Shown: positions 19,444 through 34,385 of the stretch, piece after piece
Layout of the letters: each line of letters opens with the position of its first letter
Numbering within the stretch: the first letter of the stretch is position 1
NCBI RefSeq assembly: GCF_004345725.1
Contig: NZ_SLXG01000001.1
Coordinates: 1-64,000, forward strand
Direction of reading: 5' to 3'
From: Crenobacter luteus
Lineage (GTDB): Bacteria > Pseudomonadota > Gammaproteobacteria > Burkholderiales > Chromobacteriaceae
DNA: 64,000 nt
The notes under the pieces: generated by a model
What the model was told of the DNA's origin: nothing
The model's database searches: none
Seen by the model: the letters and a program-made list of their open reading frames with translations, nothing else
Translations under genes and position numbers: made by a program

Positions 19444-21042
19444 TTACTGCAGGTAGTCGTAGCCCGGCAGGGTCAGGAATTCGACGAACTCGTCGGCCAG
19501 CGTCAGCTCGGAGAACATGCGCGCGGCGTCCTCGTACTGCTGGGTCCACTTGGCGCCGTACTCGGCCTTCAGCTTGGCCACTTCGTCGGCCTGCAGCTCG
19601 AGGTAGAGCTCGCGGGTGACCTTGCGGCCGTCCTCGAGCACGCCTTTCGGGCTGCGCATCCATTGCCAGATCTGCGCGCGCGAGATCTCGGCGGTGGCGG
19701 CGTCTTCCATCAGGTTGTGGATCGGCACCGCGCCGGAGCCGGAGATCCAGGCGCCGAGGTACTGGATGCCGACGTTGATGTTCATGCGCAGGCCCGCTTC
19801 GGTGATCGGGGTTTCCGGCTTGAAGTTCAACAGGTCGGCGGCGGCGACGTTGACGTCGTCGCGCTGCTTGTCGATCTGGTTCGGCTTGTCGCCGAGCACC
19901 GCGTCCCAGGCGGCCATCGCCACCGGCACCAGGCCCGGGTGCGCCACCCAGCCGCCGTCGTAGCCGTCGGCCGCGTCGCGGTCCTTGTCGGCGCGCACGC
20001 CGGCCAGGGCCTTCTCGTTGGCTTCCGGGTCGTTCTTGATCGGGATCAGCGCCGACATGCCGCCCATCGCCGGCGCGCCGCGCTTGTGGCAGGTCTTGAT
20101 CAGCAACAGCGCGTACGAACGCATGAACGGCACGGTCATGTTGATCTGCGAACGGTCGGCCAGGCAGAAGTCCTTGTTGTTCTTGAACTTCTTGATGCAG
20201 CTGAAGATGTAGTCCCAGCGGCCGGCGTTCAGGCCCGCCGAGTGTTCGCGCAGCTCGTACAGGATCTCGTCCATCTCGAAGGTCGCGACGATGGTCTCGA
20301 TCAGCACGGTGCCCTTTATGGTGCCGCGCGCGACGCCGAGCTCGTCCTGCGCGAAGCAGAAGATGTCGTTCCACAGGCGCGCCTCGAGGTGCGACTCCAT
20401 CTTCGGCAGGTAGTAGTAGGTCGCGCTGCCCTTGTCGACCAGGTGATGGATGTTGTGGAAGAACGACAGCGCGAAGTCGAACATCGCACCCGAAACGATC
20501 TCGCCGTCGATCTTCACGTGTTTTTCCATCAGGTGCCAGCCGCGCGGACGAACCAGCAGCGTGGCGATGGTGTCGTTCAGCTTGTACTCCTTGCCCTGCG
20601 GCGAGGTGTAGCTGATGGTGCGACGGTAGGCGTCGCGGACGTTGATCTGGCCCTGGATCTGGTTTTCCCAGCTCGGGCAGTTCGCGTCCTCGAAGTCGGT
20701 CATGAAGATCTTGGCGCCGGAGTTCAGCGCGTTGATCATCATCTTACGTTCCACCGGGCCGGTGATTTCGACGCGGCGGTCGAGCAGGTCCTTCGGCAGC
20801 GGCGCGATCTTCCAGTCGCCTTCGCGGATGGCACGGGTTTCGGGCAGGAAGTCCGGCAGTTCGCCGGCGTCCAGGCGCTTCTGGCGCTCGACGCGGGCGG
20901 CCATCAGCTCGCGGCGGCGCGGCTCGAACTGGCGATGGATCTTGGCGACGAAGTCCAGCGCCTCGGGCGTCAGGATCTCGGCGAATTCGGGCGTGATGGC
21001 GCCAAGGATCTCGATGCCGGCAGAGTAGGTAGGATGAGTCAT
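19444..21042 (-). CDS. aceB: Malate synthase A
   Basis: Malate synthase condenses glyoxylate and acetyl-CoA to malate in the glyoxylate shunt. The 532-residue length fits the A isoform. Recognisable segments include RREL near 45, [23 protein letters not shown], the metal- and substrate-binding [21 protein letters not shown], and the [23 protein letters not shown] end domain. It lies 137 bases downstream of aceA in the same direction, so the two are likely co-regulated; the spacer contains a hairpin (caggcatc/gatgcctg, 21116-21136). Confidence 0.96.
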   Translation of the reverse strand: MTHPTYSAGIEILGAITPEFAEILTPEALDFVAKIHRQFEPRRRELMAARVERQKRLDAGELPDFLPETRAIREGDWKIAPLPKDLLDRRVEITGPVERKMMINALNSGAKIFMTDFEDANCPSWENQIQGQINVRDAYRRTISYTSPQGKEYKLNDTIATLLVRPRGWHLMEKHVKIDGEIVSGAMFDFALSFFHNIHHLVDKGSATYYYLPKMESHLEARLWNDIFCFAQDELGVARGTIKGTVLIETIVATFEMDEILYELREHSAGLNAGRWDYIFSCIKKFKNNKDFCLADRSQINMTVPFMRSYALLLIKTCHKRGAPAMGGMSALIPIKNDPEANEKALAGVRADKDRDAADGYDGGWVAHPGLVPVAMAAWDAVLGDKPNQIDKQRDDVNVAAADLLNFKPETPITEAGLRMNINVGIQYLGAWISGSGAVPIHNLMEDAATAEISRAQIWQWMRSPKGVLEDGRKVTRELYLELQADEVAKLKAEYGAKWTQQYEDAARMFSELTLADEFVEFLTLPGYDYLQ

Positions 21043-21179
21043 GCGTTAGTTCCTGATGATTTCTTCGGGCGGTAATCCGCCTCTTTCCTGGGTTGGCCGA
21101 ATGCGAAAGCCGCGCCAGGCATCGTCAGGATGCCTGCGCGCGGCGCATTTCCCACGCTAGGACAATCGTTATTGTTCTG

Positions 21180-22472
<1,293 letters not shown>

Positions 22473-22842
22473 AGTGTTAATCCCCTAACTCTCGTTTGAT
22501 TCAAGTTGTGCCGGCGGGCGGCACGCCTCAGCCTGTGGAGGGGCCGCTTGGTCAGCGGCCCGGCGAGGGGCGACGAAGGAGTGCTCACGTCGACCGCAAG
22601 TGGGGCTGAAACCCAAGCCGGATAAGGCTTTCAGCGTTGCCCCGTGGTGCGGTGGTGTGAGTCGATTAAATCATAAAAAAATCGCGATGTGTGCGCTGCA
22701 GCAGAAAAAAATAGTCAATTTTCATAAGGTGACATTCCTGTTTTAAAGCGAAAAAAGAGCGCCCCGGCGTGCGTTTCGAAAATGCTGATTTTGCGTTGCA
22801 ATATGAGCAGGGGGCATGCGGGGCGGCGGTGTCGCGGTGGGG
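22473..22842. other. Non-coding region between aceA and grpE
   Basis: No gene is seen. It must hold the aceA promoter (minus strand). A perfect hairpin, ggccgct/agcggcc, lies at 22542-22560, and an imperfect hairpin (gctga..aagcc/ggctt..tcagc) lies near 22603-22637, both in the aceA leader. An AT-rich block lies at about 22660-22770. No regulator site can be named. Confidence 0.5.
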
Positions 22843-22867
22843 CTTGAAGTGGCGGACAAAGCCCCTA
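22843..22867 (+). promoter_or_regulatory. Sigma32-type heat-shock promoter of grpE
   Basis: CTTGAA (22843-22848), a 13-base spacer and CCCCTA (22862-22867) match the sigma32 consensus spacing. The following grpE-dnaK-dnaJ cluster makes this a confident call. Confidence 0.8.
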
Positions 22868-22914
22868 CTTAGGGAAAGTCTTTGAAAATCCCCCTTAAAT
22901 CCGAGGATGGCGTG

Positions 22915-23448
22915 ATGCAAGAGAACACGAACCCGATCGACGAAACATTGCAGGACACCCAGGCCGACACCTTGGCCGAGCCGGTCGAGGCGGAGGGTGG
23001 CGACCGGGTGGCGGCGCTGGAGGCCGAGCTGGCCGAACTGAAGGACCAGTTCCTGCGCACGCGCGCCGAGATGGAGAACCTGCGCCGCCGTAGCGCCGAA
23101 GAGGTGATGAACGCGCAGAAGTACGCGATCAACAAGTTCGCGCAGGAGTTGCTGGCGGTAAAGGACAGCCTCGAGATGGCGCTCGCCGATCAGAGCGGCC
23201 AGTTCGACGCGTTGAAGTTCGGTGTCGACCTCACGCTCAAGCAACTGGCGTCGGCGTTCGAGAAGGCGCAGATCGTCGAGCTCAACCCGGTCGGCGAAAA
23301 GCTCGACCCGCACAAGCACCAGGCGATCAGCGCCGAGCCGTCGGACGCCGAGCCGAATACCGTCGTGCGCGTGATGCAGAAGGGTTATCTGGTCGCCGAG
23401 CGCGTGCTGCGCCCGGCGATGGTGGTGGTGTCCAAGGGACAGGAATAA
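22915..23448 (+). CDS. grpE: Nucleotide exchange factor GrpE
   Basis: GrpE releases ADP from DnaK. The 177-residue protein has an acidic variable N-terminus, a long coiled coil (about 35-85, with [13 protein letters not shown]), and the C-terminal beta domain with DPHKHQAIS and [28 protein letters not shown] at 22915 follows gagg. Upstream TTG and GTG codons in frame are less likely starts. A short TTG-GCC-GAG run lies near 22972. Confidence 0.95.
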   Translation: MQENTNPIDETLQDTQADTLAEPVEAEGGDRVAALEAELAELKDQFLRTRAEMENLRRRSAEEVMNAQKYAINKFAQELLAVKDSLEMALADQSGQFDALKFGVDLTLKQLASAFEKAQIVELNPVGEKLDPHKHQAISAEPSDAEPNTVVRVMQKGYLVAERVLRPAMVVVSKGQE

Positions 23449-23455
23449 CCGCCCT

Positions 23456-23480
23456 CTTGAAATCGTGGAGGGCGCCACGA
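23456..23480 (+). promoter_or_regulatory. Second sigma32-like promoter, before dnaK
   Basis: CTTGAA (23456-23461) is followed after 13 bases by CCACGA (23475-23480), then ctta. The -35 and spacing fit sigma32; the -10 is weaker than at grpE. Confidence 0.55.
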
Positions 23481-23557
23481 CTTAGCAGACAAGACGCGGC
23501 AGCGGACGTCGAGAAAAGTTCCCCGCGCGCCGCATGAAATTTGGAAAGGATTGAAAA

Positions 23558-25474
<1,917 letters not shown>

Positions 25475-25494
25475 GCGTCGGGCGTGAGCCGATC

Positions 25495-25527
25495 GCAGGG
25501 GGCCGCCACGCGTGCCCCCTGCTTTTT
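25495..25527 (+). terminator. Terminator-like hairpin between dnaK and dnaJ
   Basis: gcagggggc (25495-25503) pairs with gccccctgc (25514-25522), followed by five Ts. It would lower dnaJ expression relative to dnaK. Confidence 0.75.
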
Positions 25528-25596
25528 ATGGTGCCTTGCGCAGGCGGCGGTGCTGCTCGCCGCGCGGGCGCTAGGCAATGAACAGGCAAATCAAGC

Positions 25597-26721
25597 ATGG
25601 CAAAGCGCGATTACTACGAAGTGCTCGGGCTGGCGAAGAACGCCAGCGAGGACGAGATCAAGAAGACCTATCGCAAGCTGGCGATGAAGTACCACCCGGA
25701 CCGCAACCCGGACAGCCACGAGGCCGAGGAGAAGTTCAAGGAGGTCAAGGAGGCGTACGAGATGCTGTCCGATCCGGAAAAGCGCGCCGCCTATGACCAG
25801 TTCGGTCACGCCGGCGTCGACCCGCAGGCCGGCATGGGGGGCGGAGGCGGCTTCGGCGGCTTCGGCGACGCGTTCGCCGACATCTTCGGCGACATCTTCG
25901 GCGGCCGCGCCGGCGGTGGCGGCGGACGCTCGAACGTCTACCGCGGCGCCGACCTGCAGTACAACCTCGAGATCAGCCTCGAGGACGCCGCGAAGGGCTG
26001 CGAGCGTCAGCTCGAATTCCAGGTGATGGAAGAGTGCGACACCTGCCACGGCAGCGGCGCCAAGCCCGGTACGCAGCCCAAGACCTGCTCGACCTGCGGC
26101 GGCCACGGCCAGGTACGCCTTTCGCAGGGCTTCTTCTCGATCCAGCAGACCTGCCCGACCTGCCACGGCAGCGGCAAGCAGATCACCGACCCGTGCGGCG
26201 CCTGCCACGGCGGCGGCCGCGTGCGTAAGAGCCGCAAGCTCAACGTCAAGATCCCGGCCGGCATCGACGACGGCATGAAGATCCGCAACGCCGGCCAGGG
26301 CGAGCCGGGCGTCAACGGCGGCCCGGCCGGCGACCTCTACGTGCAGATCCACCTCAAACCGCACCCGGTGTTCCGCCGCGACGGCATGAACCTGCACTGC
26401 GAGATGCCGATCTCGTTCGCGACCGCGGCGCTCGGCGGCGAGGTCGACATCCCGACGCTGGAAGGCATGGCGCGGCTGAAGATCCCGGCCGAGACGCAGA
26501 CCGGCCGCGTGCTGCGCCTCAGGGGCAAGGGCGTCAAGTCGGTGCGCGGCGCCGACTACGGCGACCTGATGTGCCACGTGGTGGTCGAGACGCCGGTCAA
26601 CCTGACCGAGCGCCAGAAGGAATTGCTGCGCGAGTTCGAGTCGGTCGCCGAGGGCGACACCGTCACGCACAACCCGCGCGCCAAGTCGTTCATGGACAAG
26701 CTGCGCGAGTTCTTCGACTGA
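25597..26721 (+). CDS. dnaJ: Co-chaperone DnaJ (Hsp40)
   Basis: DnaJ stimulates DnaK ATPase and delivers substrates. The 374-residue type I protein has a J domain with HPDRNPD near 33, a Gly/Phe-rich linker, four zinc-binding CxxCxGxG repeats ([32 protein letters not shown]; about 147-210) and the C-terminal substrate domain. The ribosome site is weak. It shares the heat-shock cluster with grpE and dnaK. Confidence 0.98.
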   Translation: MAKRDYYEVLGLAKNASEDEIKKTYRKLAMKYHPDRNPDSHEAEEKFKEVKEAYEMLSDPEKRAAYDQFGHAGVDPQAGMGGGGGFGGFGDAFADIFGDIFGGRAGGGGGRSNVYRGADLQYNLEISLEDAAKGCERQLEFQVMEECDTCHGSGAKPGTQPKTCSTCGGHGQVRLSQGFFSIQQTCPTCHGSGKQITDPCGACHGGGRVRKSRKLNVKIPAGIDDGMKIRNAGQGEPGVNGGPAGDLYVQIHLKPHPVFRRDGMNLHCEMPISFATAALGGEVDIPTLEGMARLKIPAETQTGRVLRLRGKGVKSVRGADYGDLMCHVVVETPVNLTERQKELLREFESVAEGDTVTHNPRAKSFMDKLREFFD

Positions 26722-26742
26722 GAGGAACGGGCGCGCAAGGCG

Positions 26743-26773
26743 ACGGCAACCGGCGACGGTTGCCGTTTTTTTG
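26743..26773 (+). terminator. Terminator of dnaJ
   Basis: acggcaacc and ggttgccgt form the stem, followed by seven Ts. Confidence 0.9.
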
Positions 26774-27209
26774 TTCCTCGCCGGGCGGCAAGAGCGCGGA
26801 AATGATGTCGCCGCGTGACGAAATCTGCGTTTCGGGCCGCGGTGCACGATGTTTTTTTCGGGGAGGGATATTGCGACTGCACACATGGGGCGTGCCCGAA
26901 AAAGCCTTGACCTGCCTTGCGTTGCCGGAAGGGTTCCCCCCTGGTTTCGGTATGGAATTCTGTTTTTGCTGCATGGCAGCATCGTTATGGGTGAGATAAG
27001 TAGGGGTTATTCCTTGTTGGTCCTGCCGAATGGATACAATATTTTCTCTCCCTGCCTGAGGGCCCTTTGCCAAACGATGTCGTATCGGGGTCCGGGCAGG
27101 CATCAAAACTAAAGGCCGGCAGGACCATCGTCCCGACCGCGCCGACAATGTGCGGGAGCGCTCCACCGGGTGCGACTGCTGTCGAAGCAGAAATAGAGGA
27201 ATTCACACG
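26774..27209 (+). other. Long non-coding leader of the alanine/glycine symporter gene
   Basis: No gene is supported. A TACAAT hexamer at 27035-27040 with a TTGTTG 15 bases upstream is a weak promoter candidate. Downstream, cctgcc and ggcagg segments (from about 27051 and 27092) could pair in the leader. I looked for a glycine riboswitch, which often precedes such genes, and did not find its conserved core. Confidence 0.45.
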
Positions 27210-28706
27210 ATGAACGAATTGGTGGATTGGATTAACGGGTATATCTGGAGTCCGGCGCTGATCTATCTGTGCCTGGGCGTGGGTCTGTACTTCTCGCTGC
27301 GTGGCCGCTTCCTGCAGGTTCGCCATGCCAAGGAGATGGTTCTCCTGATGTTTCAGGGCAAGGGTTCGAACGAGGGCGTGTCGTCGTTCCAGGCGCTGAC
27401 CATGTCGCTGGCCGGCCGCGTCGGTACCGGCAACATCGCCGGCGTCGCGACCGCGATCACCTTCGGCGGTCCGGGTGCGGTGTTCTGGATGTGGCTGGTC
27501 GCCTTCCTCGGCGCCAGCTCCGCCTTTGTCGAGTCGACGCTGGCGCAGATCTACAAGGAAGACAACGACGGCCAGTACCGCGGCGGTCCGGCCTACTACA
27601 TCGAGAAGGGCCTGGGCATGAAGTGGTACGCCTGGACCTTCGCCGTCGCCACCATCCTCGCTTGCGGCCTGCTGCTGCCGGGCGTACAGGCGAACAGCAT
27701 CGCCTCCGGCCTCGAGAATGCCTTCGGCATCGTGCCGTCGGTGACCGCCGGCATCCTGGCGATCATGCTGGGCTTCATCATCTTCGGCGGCGTCAAGCGC
27801 ATCGCGACCTTCGCCGAGATCGTCGTGCCCTTCATGGCGCTGGGCTACATCCTGGTCGCCTGCGTGATCATCGCGCTGAACATTTCCGAGCTGCCGGCAG
27901 CCTTCATGCTGATCATCAAGAGCGCCTTCGGCATGGAAGCCGGTTTCGGCGCCATCCTCGGCATGGCGATCCAGTGGGGCGTGAAGCGCGGCGTGTACTC
28001 GAACGAAGCCGGCCAGGGCACCGGTCCGCACCCGTCGGCCGCCGCCGAGGTCAGCCACCCGGCCAAGCAGGGTCTGGTGCAGGCCTTCTCGGTCTACGTC
28101 GACACCCTGTTCGTCTGCTCGGCGACCGCCTTCATGCTGATCCTGACCGGCATGTACAACGTCAAGGGGGCCGACGGCAGCCTGCTGGTGAACGGCCTGC
28201 CGGGCATCGACGCCGGTCCGGCCTACACCCAGAACGCCATCGAGAGCGTGATGCCGGGCTTCGGTTCCATCTTCGTCGCGATCGCGCTGTTCTTCTTCGC
28301 GTTCACGACCATCGTCGCCTACTACTACATCGCCGAAACCAACATCGCCTACATCAACCGCAAGATCCACCGTCCGTGGATGATGTTCGCGCTGAAGATC
28401 GCGATCATGGCTGCCGTCGTCTACGGCTGCGTGAAGACCGCCGCCGTGGCCTGGGGCCTGGGCGACATCGGCGTCGGCCTGATGGCCTGGCTGAACATCG
28501 CCGCGATCATCCTGCTGCAGAAGCCCGCCTTCGCCGCGCTGCGCGACTACGAAGCGCAGAAGAAGGCCGGTCTCGACCCGGTGTTCGATCCCACCAAGCT
28601 GGGCATCAAGGGTGCCGACTTCTGGATCGGCTACGGCAAGAAGCGCGCCGCCAAACAGGCCGGCAGCACCGTGGTCCGTCCGGTAGAGGAAAGCAGCGGT
28701 CGTTAA
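27210..28706 (+). CDS. Sodium:alanine/glycine symporter, AGCS family
   Basis: The 498-residue inner-membrane protein has about 11 hydrophobic helices. AGCS marks include SLAGRVGTGNIAGVATAI near 66-83, GGPGAVFWMW, and GVYSNEAGQGTGPHPSAAAEV near 265. It imports alanine or glycine with sodium. The start is the ATG after agagga. It is monocistronic, between a long leader and a double hairpin. Confidence 0.93.
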   Translation: MNELVDWINGYIWSPALIYLCLGVGLYFSLRGRFLQVRHAKEMVLLMFQGKGSNEGVSSFQALTMSLAGRVGTGNIAGVATAITFGGPGAVFWMWLVAFLGASSAFVESTLAQIYKEDNDGQYRGGPAYYIEKGLGMKWYAWTFAVATILACGLLLPGVQANSIASGLENAFGIVPSVTAGILAIMLGFIIFGGVKRIATFAEIVVPFMALGYILVACVIIALNISELPAAFMLIIKSAFGMEAGFGAILGMAIQWGVKRGVYSNEAGQGTGPHPSAAAEVSHPAKQGLVQAFSVYVDTLFVCSATAFMLILTGMYNVKGADGSLLVNGLPGIDAGPAYTQNAIESVMPGFGSIFVAIALFFFAFTTIVAYYYIAETNIAYINRKIHRPWMMFALKIAIMAAVVYGCVKTAAVAWGLGDIGVGLMAWLNIAAIILLQKPAFAALRDYEAQKKAGLDPVFDPTKLGIKGADFWIGYGKKRAAKQAGSTVVRPVEESSGR

Positions 28707-28740
28707 GGTCCGCTTCCTCCCCGTGCCGCCGTCCCCGTGA

Positions 28741-30123
<1,383 letters not shown>

Positions 30124-30208
30124 GCGCGCGCCGCGGTGTGCGCGACTTCCATATTGCATAAATTTTTCCCCGTCGCGGGTGGGCAGGTCTACAATCGAAT
30201 CAAGCCGA

Positions 30209-30244
30209 ACGGCCGATCCGGCGATCCCGGATGCGGCCGTTTTT
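30209..30244 (+). terminator. Terminator between hemB and kbl
   Basis: aacggccg-atccgg pairs with ccggat-g-cggccgtt, one bulged G, followed by five Ts. A TACAAT hexamer lies just upstream at 30190-30195, so the hairpin could instead attenuate a kbl transcript starting there. Confidence 0.7.
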
Positions 30245-30287
30245 GCGGGTGCGCGAACCGCGCGCCCGGCCAACCCCGGGGAGATTC

Positions 30288-31499
30288 ATGAACCACACCT
30301 ACCTCGCCCATCTCGAAGCGGAGCTCGCCCACCTGCGCGCCGCCGGCTTCGAGAAGCCCGAACGCGTGATCGCCAGTCCGCAGCGGCCGCACCTCCACCT
30401 CGCCGACAACGGCCGTACGCTGCTCAACTTCTGCGCCAACAACTACCTCGGCCTCGCCGACGATGCGCGCCTCGTCGCCGCCGCGAAGGCCGGGCTCGAC
30501 GCCTACGGCTACGGCTGCGCGTCGGTGCGCTTCATCTGCGGCACGCAGACCGTGCACAAGGAGCTGGAGGCGGCGATCTCGGCGTTGTTGGGCACCGACG
30601 ACACCATCCTCTATTCGAGCTGCTTCGACGCCAACGGCGGCGTGTTCGAGACGCTGCTGACCGACGACGACGCGGTGATCTCCGACGCGCTGAACCACGC
30701 GTCCATCATCGACGGGATCCGGCTGTCGAAGGCTCGTCGCTACCGCTACGCCAACAACGACATGGCCGACCTCGAGGCGCAGCTTAAGGCCGCCGAGGAG
30801 GACGGCGCGCGCTTCAAGCTGATCGTCACCGACGGCGTGTTCTCGATGGACGGCGTCATCGCCGACCTCGCGGCCATCTGCGACCTGGCCGAGCAGTACG
30901 GCGCGCTGGTGATGGTCGACGACTCGCACGCGGTCGGCTTCATGGGCGACACCGGCGCCGGCACGCCCGAGCACTGCGGCGTCGCCGACCGCGTCGACCT
31001 GTACAGCGGCACGCTCGGCAAGGCGCTCGGCGGCGCCTCGGGCGGCTACGTGTCCGGCCGCGCGGCGATGATTGCGATGCTGCGCCAGCGGTCGCGCCCC
31101 TACCTGTTCTCCAACAGCCTCGCGCCGGCGATCGCCGCCGCCAGCCTCGAAGCGCTGAAGATCGTCGACGCGGAGGGCGCCGCGCTGCGCGCGCGCCTCA
31201 AGGCCAACGCCGAACGCTTCCGCGCCGGCATGAGCGCCGCCGGCTTCAAGCTGGTGCCGGGCGAGCACCCGATCGTGCCGGTGATGCTCGGCGAGGCGGC
31301 GCTGGCGGCCGAGATGGCGGCGAAGCTGCTCGAGGAGGGCGTCTACGTGATCGGCTTTTCCTACCCGGTGGTGCCCCGTGGCGCGGCGCGCATCCGCACG
31401 CAGATGTCGGCGGCGCATTCGGAGGACGACATCGACGCGGCGATCGCCGCCTTCGCCAGGGTTGGCCGAGCGCTCGGCGTGATCCGCGCCGACCGTTGA
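30288..31499 (+). CDS. kbl: 2-amino-3-ketobutyrate CoA ligase (glycine C-acetyltransferase)
   Basis: Kbl is a PLP enzyme that splits 2-amino-3-ketobutyrate into glycine and acetyl-CoA, the second step of threonine degradation. It has 403 residues. The PLP lysine is in [15 protein letters not shown] near 245, with the [10 protein letters not shown] aspartate region near 210. The ATG follows gggagatt. It pairs with tdh 28 bases downstream. A copy of the repeated word near its end (31460) encodes R-V-G-R-A with AGG and CGA codons. Confidence 0.95.
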   Translation: MNHTYLAHLEAELAHLRAAGFEKPERVIASPQRPHLHLADNGRTLLNFCANNYLGLADDARLVAAAKAGLDAYGYGCASVRFICGTQTVHKELEAAISALLGTDDTILYSSCFDANGGVFETLLTDDDAVISDALNHASIIDGIRLSKARRYRYANNDMADLEAQLKAAEEDGARFKLIVTDGVFSMDGVIADLAAICDLAEQYGALVMVDDSHAVGFMGDTGAGTPEHCGVADRVDLYSGTLGKALGGASGGYVSGRAAMIAMLRQRSRPYLFSNSLAPAIAAASLEALKIVDAEGAALRARLKANAERFRAGMSAAGFKLVPGEHPIVPVMLGEAALAAEMAAKLLEEGVYVIGFSYPVVPRGAARIRTQMSAAHSEDDIDAAIAAFARVGRALGVIRADR

Positions 31500-31527
31500 G
31501 ACGGTACGCAAACGAGGGGACACCACC

Positions 31528-32556
31528 ATGCGCGCACTCGCGAAACTTACCGCCGGTCCGGGGCTGACGCTGACCCGGATGGCCCGCCCCGAGGTCGGCC
31601 ACAACGACGTGCTGATCCGCATCGTCAAAACCGCGATCTGCGGCACCGACATCCATATCTGGAACTGGGACGACTGGGCGAAGAAGACCATTCCGGTGCC
31701 GATGCAGGTCGGTCACGAATACGTCGGCGTGATCGAGGCGATCGGTTCCGAGGTCGAAGGCTTCAAGATCGGCGACCGCGTCTCCGGCGAGGGGCACATC
31801 ACCTGCGGCCATTGCCGCAACTGCCGCGCCGGCCGTCGCCACCTGTGCCGCAACACCGTCGGCGTCGGCGTCAACCGGCCCGGCGCCTTCGCCGACTATC
31901 TGGTCATCCCGGCCTTCAACGCCTTCCACATTCCCGACGACATCCCCGACGAGCTGGCGGCGATCTTCGACCCGTTCGGCAACGCGGTGCATACCGCTCT
32001 CGCCTACAACCTGGTCGGCGAGGACGTGCTGATCACCGGCGCCGGGCCGATCGGCGCGATGGCCTCTGCCGTCGCGCGCCACGTCGGCGCCCGCCACGTG
32101 GTCGTCACCGACGTCAACGACTACCGGCTCGAGCTGGCGCGCGCCATGGGCGCGAGCCGCGCGGTCAACGTCGCGCGCGAGGAGCTGAAGACGGTGATGG
32201 CCGAACTCGACATGCACGAGGGCTTCGACGTCGGGCTCGAGATGTCGGGCAACCCGGCCGCCTTCCGCCAGATGCTCGACGTGATGAACCACGGCGGCAA
32301 GCTCGCGCTGTTGGGCATCCCCCCCGGCGAGACCGCGATCGACTGGAACCAGGTGATCTTCAAGGGGCTGGAGATGCGCGGCATCTACGGCCGCGAGATG
32401 TTCGAGACCTGGTACAAGATGGTCGCCTTGCTGCAGTCGGGGCTGGACCTGACGCCAATGGTCACGCACCGCTTCCCGGTCGAGCGCTACCGCGAGGGCT
32501 TCGACGCGATGCTGTCCGGCCGCTCGGGCAAGGTCGTGCTCGACTGGATCGGCTAA
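31528..32556 (+). CDS. tdh: L-threonine 3-dehydrogenase
   Basis: Tdh oxidises threonine to 2-amino-3-ketobutyrate with NAD, feeding Kbl. The 342-residue zinc MDR enzyme shows the catalytic zinc cysteine in CGTDIHIW near 38 and GHEYVG near 63. The structural zinc cysteines are in [15 protein letters not shown] (about 93-107), and the Rossmann motif GAGPIGAMA lies near 172. It forms the kbl-tdh operon. Confidence 0.96.
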   Translation: MRALAKLTAGPGLTLTRMARPEVGHNDVLIRIVKTAICGTDIHIWNWDDWAKKTIPVPMQVGHEYVGVIEAIGSEVEGFKIGDRVSGEGHITCGHCRNCRAGRRHLCRNTVGVGVNRPGAFADYLVIPAFNAFHIPDDIPDELAAIFDPFGNAVHTALAYNLVGEDVLITGAGPIGAMASAVARHVGARHVVVTDVNDYRLELARAMGASRAVNVAREELKTVMAELDMHEGFDVGLEMSGNPAAFRQMLDVMNHGGKLALLGIPPGETAIDWNQVIFKGLEMRGIYGREMFETWYKMVALLQSGLDLTPMVTHRFPVERYREGFDAMLSGRSGKVVLDWIG

Positions 32557-32671
32557 GATGCGGCACGCGCTTGTGTCAAACCGTTGTCATGGCTAAGATG
32601 CGCTCTTTCCCGAATTGACAATGGTATGGCGGCGCGCACCTGCGGGCGCGCCGCCGCCCGCCTTTTCCAGC

Positions 32672-33412
32672 ATGTTCCGTTTCTTCCTCGCCTGCGCGCT
32701 CGCCGCGCTGACCGTCCCGGCGGCACTCGCCGTGGCCGGCCCGGTGCTGCGCGTCGGCGTCGAGCGGCTGGACTACTATCCCTTCTACGTCAGCGACGGT
32801 CGCGGCTACCGCGGCTACGCGCGCGACCTGCTGGACGCCTACGCTGCTTCGCGCGGCCTGCGTTTCAGCTACGAGCCGATGGAGATCCCCGACCAGGTCC
32901 GCCTTTTTCTCGGCAGCGACCGGCTCGATTTCGCCTTTCCCGACCATCCGGCCTGGCACGAGGACGCCAAGCAGGGCAAGGCGGTGCATTACAGCCAGCC
33001 GGTCGGCGTGCTGCTCGAGGGCTTGGTGGTGCGACGCGGCGAAACGGGGCGTTCGCTCGCCCGCGTACGGCGCGTCGGCATCGTCAAGGGCTTCGTGGCG
33101 CAGGCGATCCGGCGCGAGGTGCAGAGCGGCCAGATCGCCGTGTTCGAGAGCCAGAGTCTGGACGCGTTGTTCCAGCTGCTCGCGCTCGGCCGGCTCGACG
33201 CGGTCTACGTCGACTTCCAGGTCGCGCGCCTGCGCCTGGCCCTGCTCAAGCTCGACGGCAAGCTCGTCGCCGACCCGACCCTGCCCTTCGACCGGCACGA
33301 GCTGCGCCTCTCCAGCCGCCAGCACCCGGAGCGCATCGCCGACTTCGACCGTTTCCTGTTGCGCGAGGCCGGCACGGTGAGCGCGCTCAAGCGCCGTTAC
33401 GGCCTGCACTGA
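32672..33412 (+). CDS. Periplasmic solute-binding-like protein (SBP family 3)
   Basis: The 246-residue protein starts with a signal peptide (MFRFFLACALAALTVPAALA) and continues with a type II periplasmic-binding fold: LRVGVERLDYYPFY, YARDLLDAYAASRGLRF and a late RLDAVYVDFQ segment. It resembles the amino-acid-binding family 3, but no transporter genes are adjacent, so it could act alone as a sensor or scavenger. An in-frame ATG at 32621 is a possible longer start; I prefer the one that begins the signal peptide. Confidence 0.75.
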   Translation: MFRFFLACALAALTVPAALAVAGPVLRVGVERLDYYPFYVSDGRGYRGYARDLLDAYAASRGLRFSYEPMEIPDQVRLFLGSDRLDFAFPDHPAWHEDAKQGKAVHYSQPVGVLLEGLVVRRGETGRSLARVRRVGIVKGFVAQAIRREVQSGQIAVFESQSLDALFQLLALGRLDAVYVDFQVARLRLALLKLDGKLVADPTLPFDRHELRLSSRQHPERIADFDRFLLREAGTVSALKRRYGLH

Positions 33413-33491
33413 GCCCGCGCGGCGCTTGCTTTCGCGCGGCGGCGCTTAGGCATTACAATCGGCGTTTGTTTATCCAACCCGACAGCGCCCT

Positions 33492-34385
33492 ATGCTCACC
33501 TTTCAGCAAATCATCCTTCGACTTCAGCAGTACTGGAACGATCAAGGCTGCGTGCTGTTGCAGCCCTACGATATGGAAATGGGCGCGGGCACCTTTCACA
33601 CCGCCACCTTCCTGCGCGCGCTCGGCCCCGAACCGTGGCGCGCCGCCTACGTGCAGCCGTCGCGCCGCCCGAAGGACGGCCGCTACGGCGAGAACCCGAA
33701 CCGCCTGCAGCACTACTACCAGTTCCAGGTCGCGCTCAAGCCGAACCCGGCCAACATCCAGGACCTCTACCTCGGTTCGCTGAAGGAGCTGGGCATCGAC
33801 CCGACAGTGCACGACATCCGCTTCGTCGAGGACGACTGGGAGAGCCCGACGCTCGGCGCCTGGGGGCTGGGCTGGGAGGTGTGGCTGAACGGCATGGAGG
33901 TGACGCAGTTCACCTACTTCCAGCAGGTCGGCGGCCTCGACTGCAAGCCGGTGCTCGGCGAGATCACCTACGGCCTCGAGCGCCTGGCGATGTACCTGCA
34001 GGGCGTCGAGAACGTCTACGACCTCGTCTGGTCGATCGCGCCGGACGGCACGAAGGTGAGCTACGGCGACGTCTACCACCAGAACGAGGTCGAGCAGTCG
34101 ACCTACAACTTCGAGTCGGCCAACGTCGAGCTGCTGTTCCGCCTGTTCTCCGACTTCGAGGGCGAGGCGCGTCGGCTGATCGAGGCGAATCTGGCGCTGC
34201 CGGCCTACGAGATGGTCGTCAAGTGCTCGCACACCTTCAACCTGCTCGACGCGCGCGGCGCGATCTCGGTGACCGAGCGCGCCGCCTACATCGGCCGCGT
34301 GCGCGCGCTGGCCCGCCTCGTCGCGCAGGCCTACTACGACTCGCGCGAAGCGCTCGGCTTCCCGATGCTGGCCAAGGCCGAGTGA
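33492..34385 (+). CDS. glyQ: Glycyl-tRNA synthetase alpha subunit
   Basis: GlyQ is the catalytic subunit of the alpha2beta2 glycyl-tRNA synthetase. The 297-residue protein has the family N-terminus [37 protein letters not shown], and the class II motif region [17 protein letters not shown]. Its stop overlaps the next start by one base (TGATG). A TACAAT hexamer at 33454 may be its -10. Confidence 0.97.
   Translation: MLTFQQIILRLQQYWNDQGCVLLQPYDMEMGAGTFHTATFLRALGPEPWRAAYVQPSRRPKDGRYGENPNRLQHYYQFQVALKPNPANIQDLYLGSLKELGIDPTVHDIRFVEDDWESPTLGAWGLGWEVWLNGMEVTQFTYFQQVGGLDCKPVLGEITYGLERLAMYLQGVENVYDLVWSIAPDGTKVSYGDVYHQNEVEQSTYNFESANVELLFRLFSDFEGEARRLIEANLALPAYEMVVKCSHTFNLLDARGAISVTERAAYIGRVRALARLVAQAYYDSREALGFPMLAKAE

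Noticed and set aside
26774-27209. Glycine riboswitch upstream of the symporter
   Set aside because: The conserved GGAGAG and CGAAGGGGCAA-like core segments were not found.
32329-32335. Seven-C run in tdh as a phase-variation tract
   Set aside because: It is short and lies within a conserved PPGE segment of a housekeeping gene, with no alternative start or frame.
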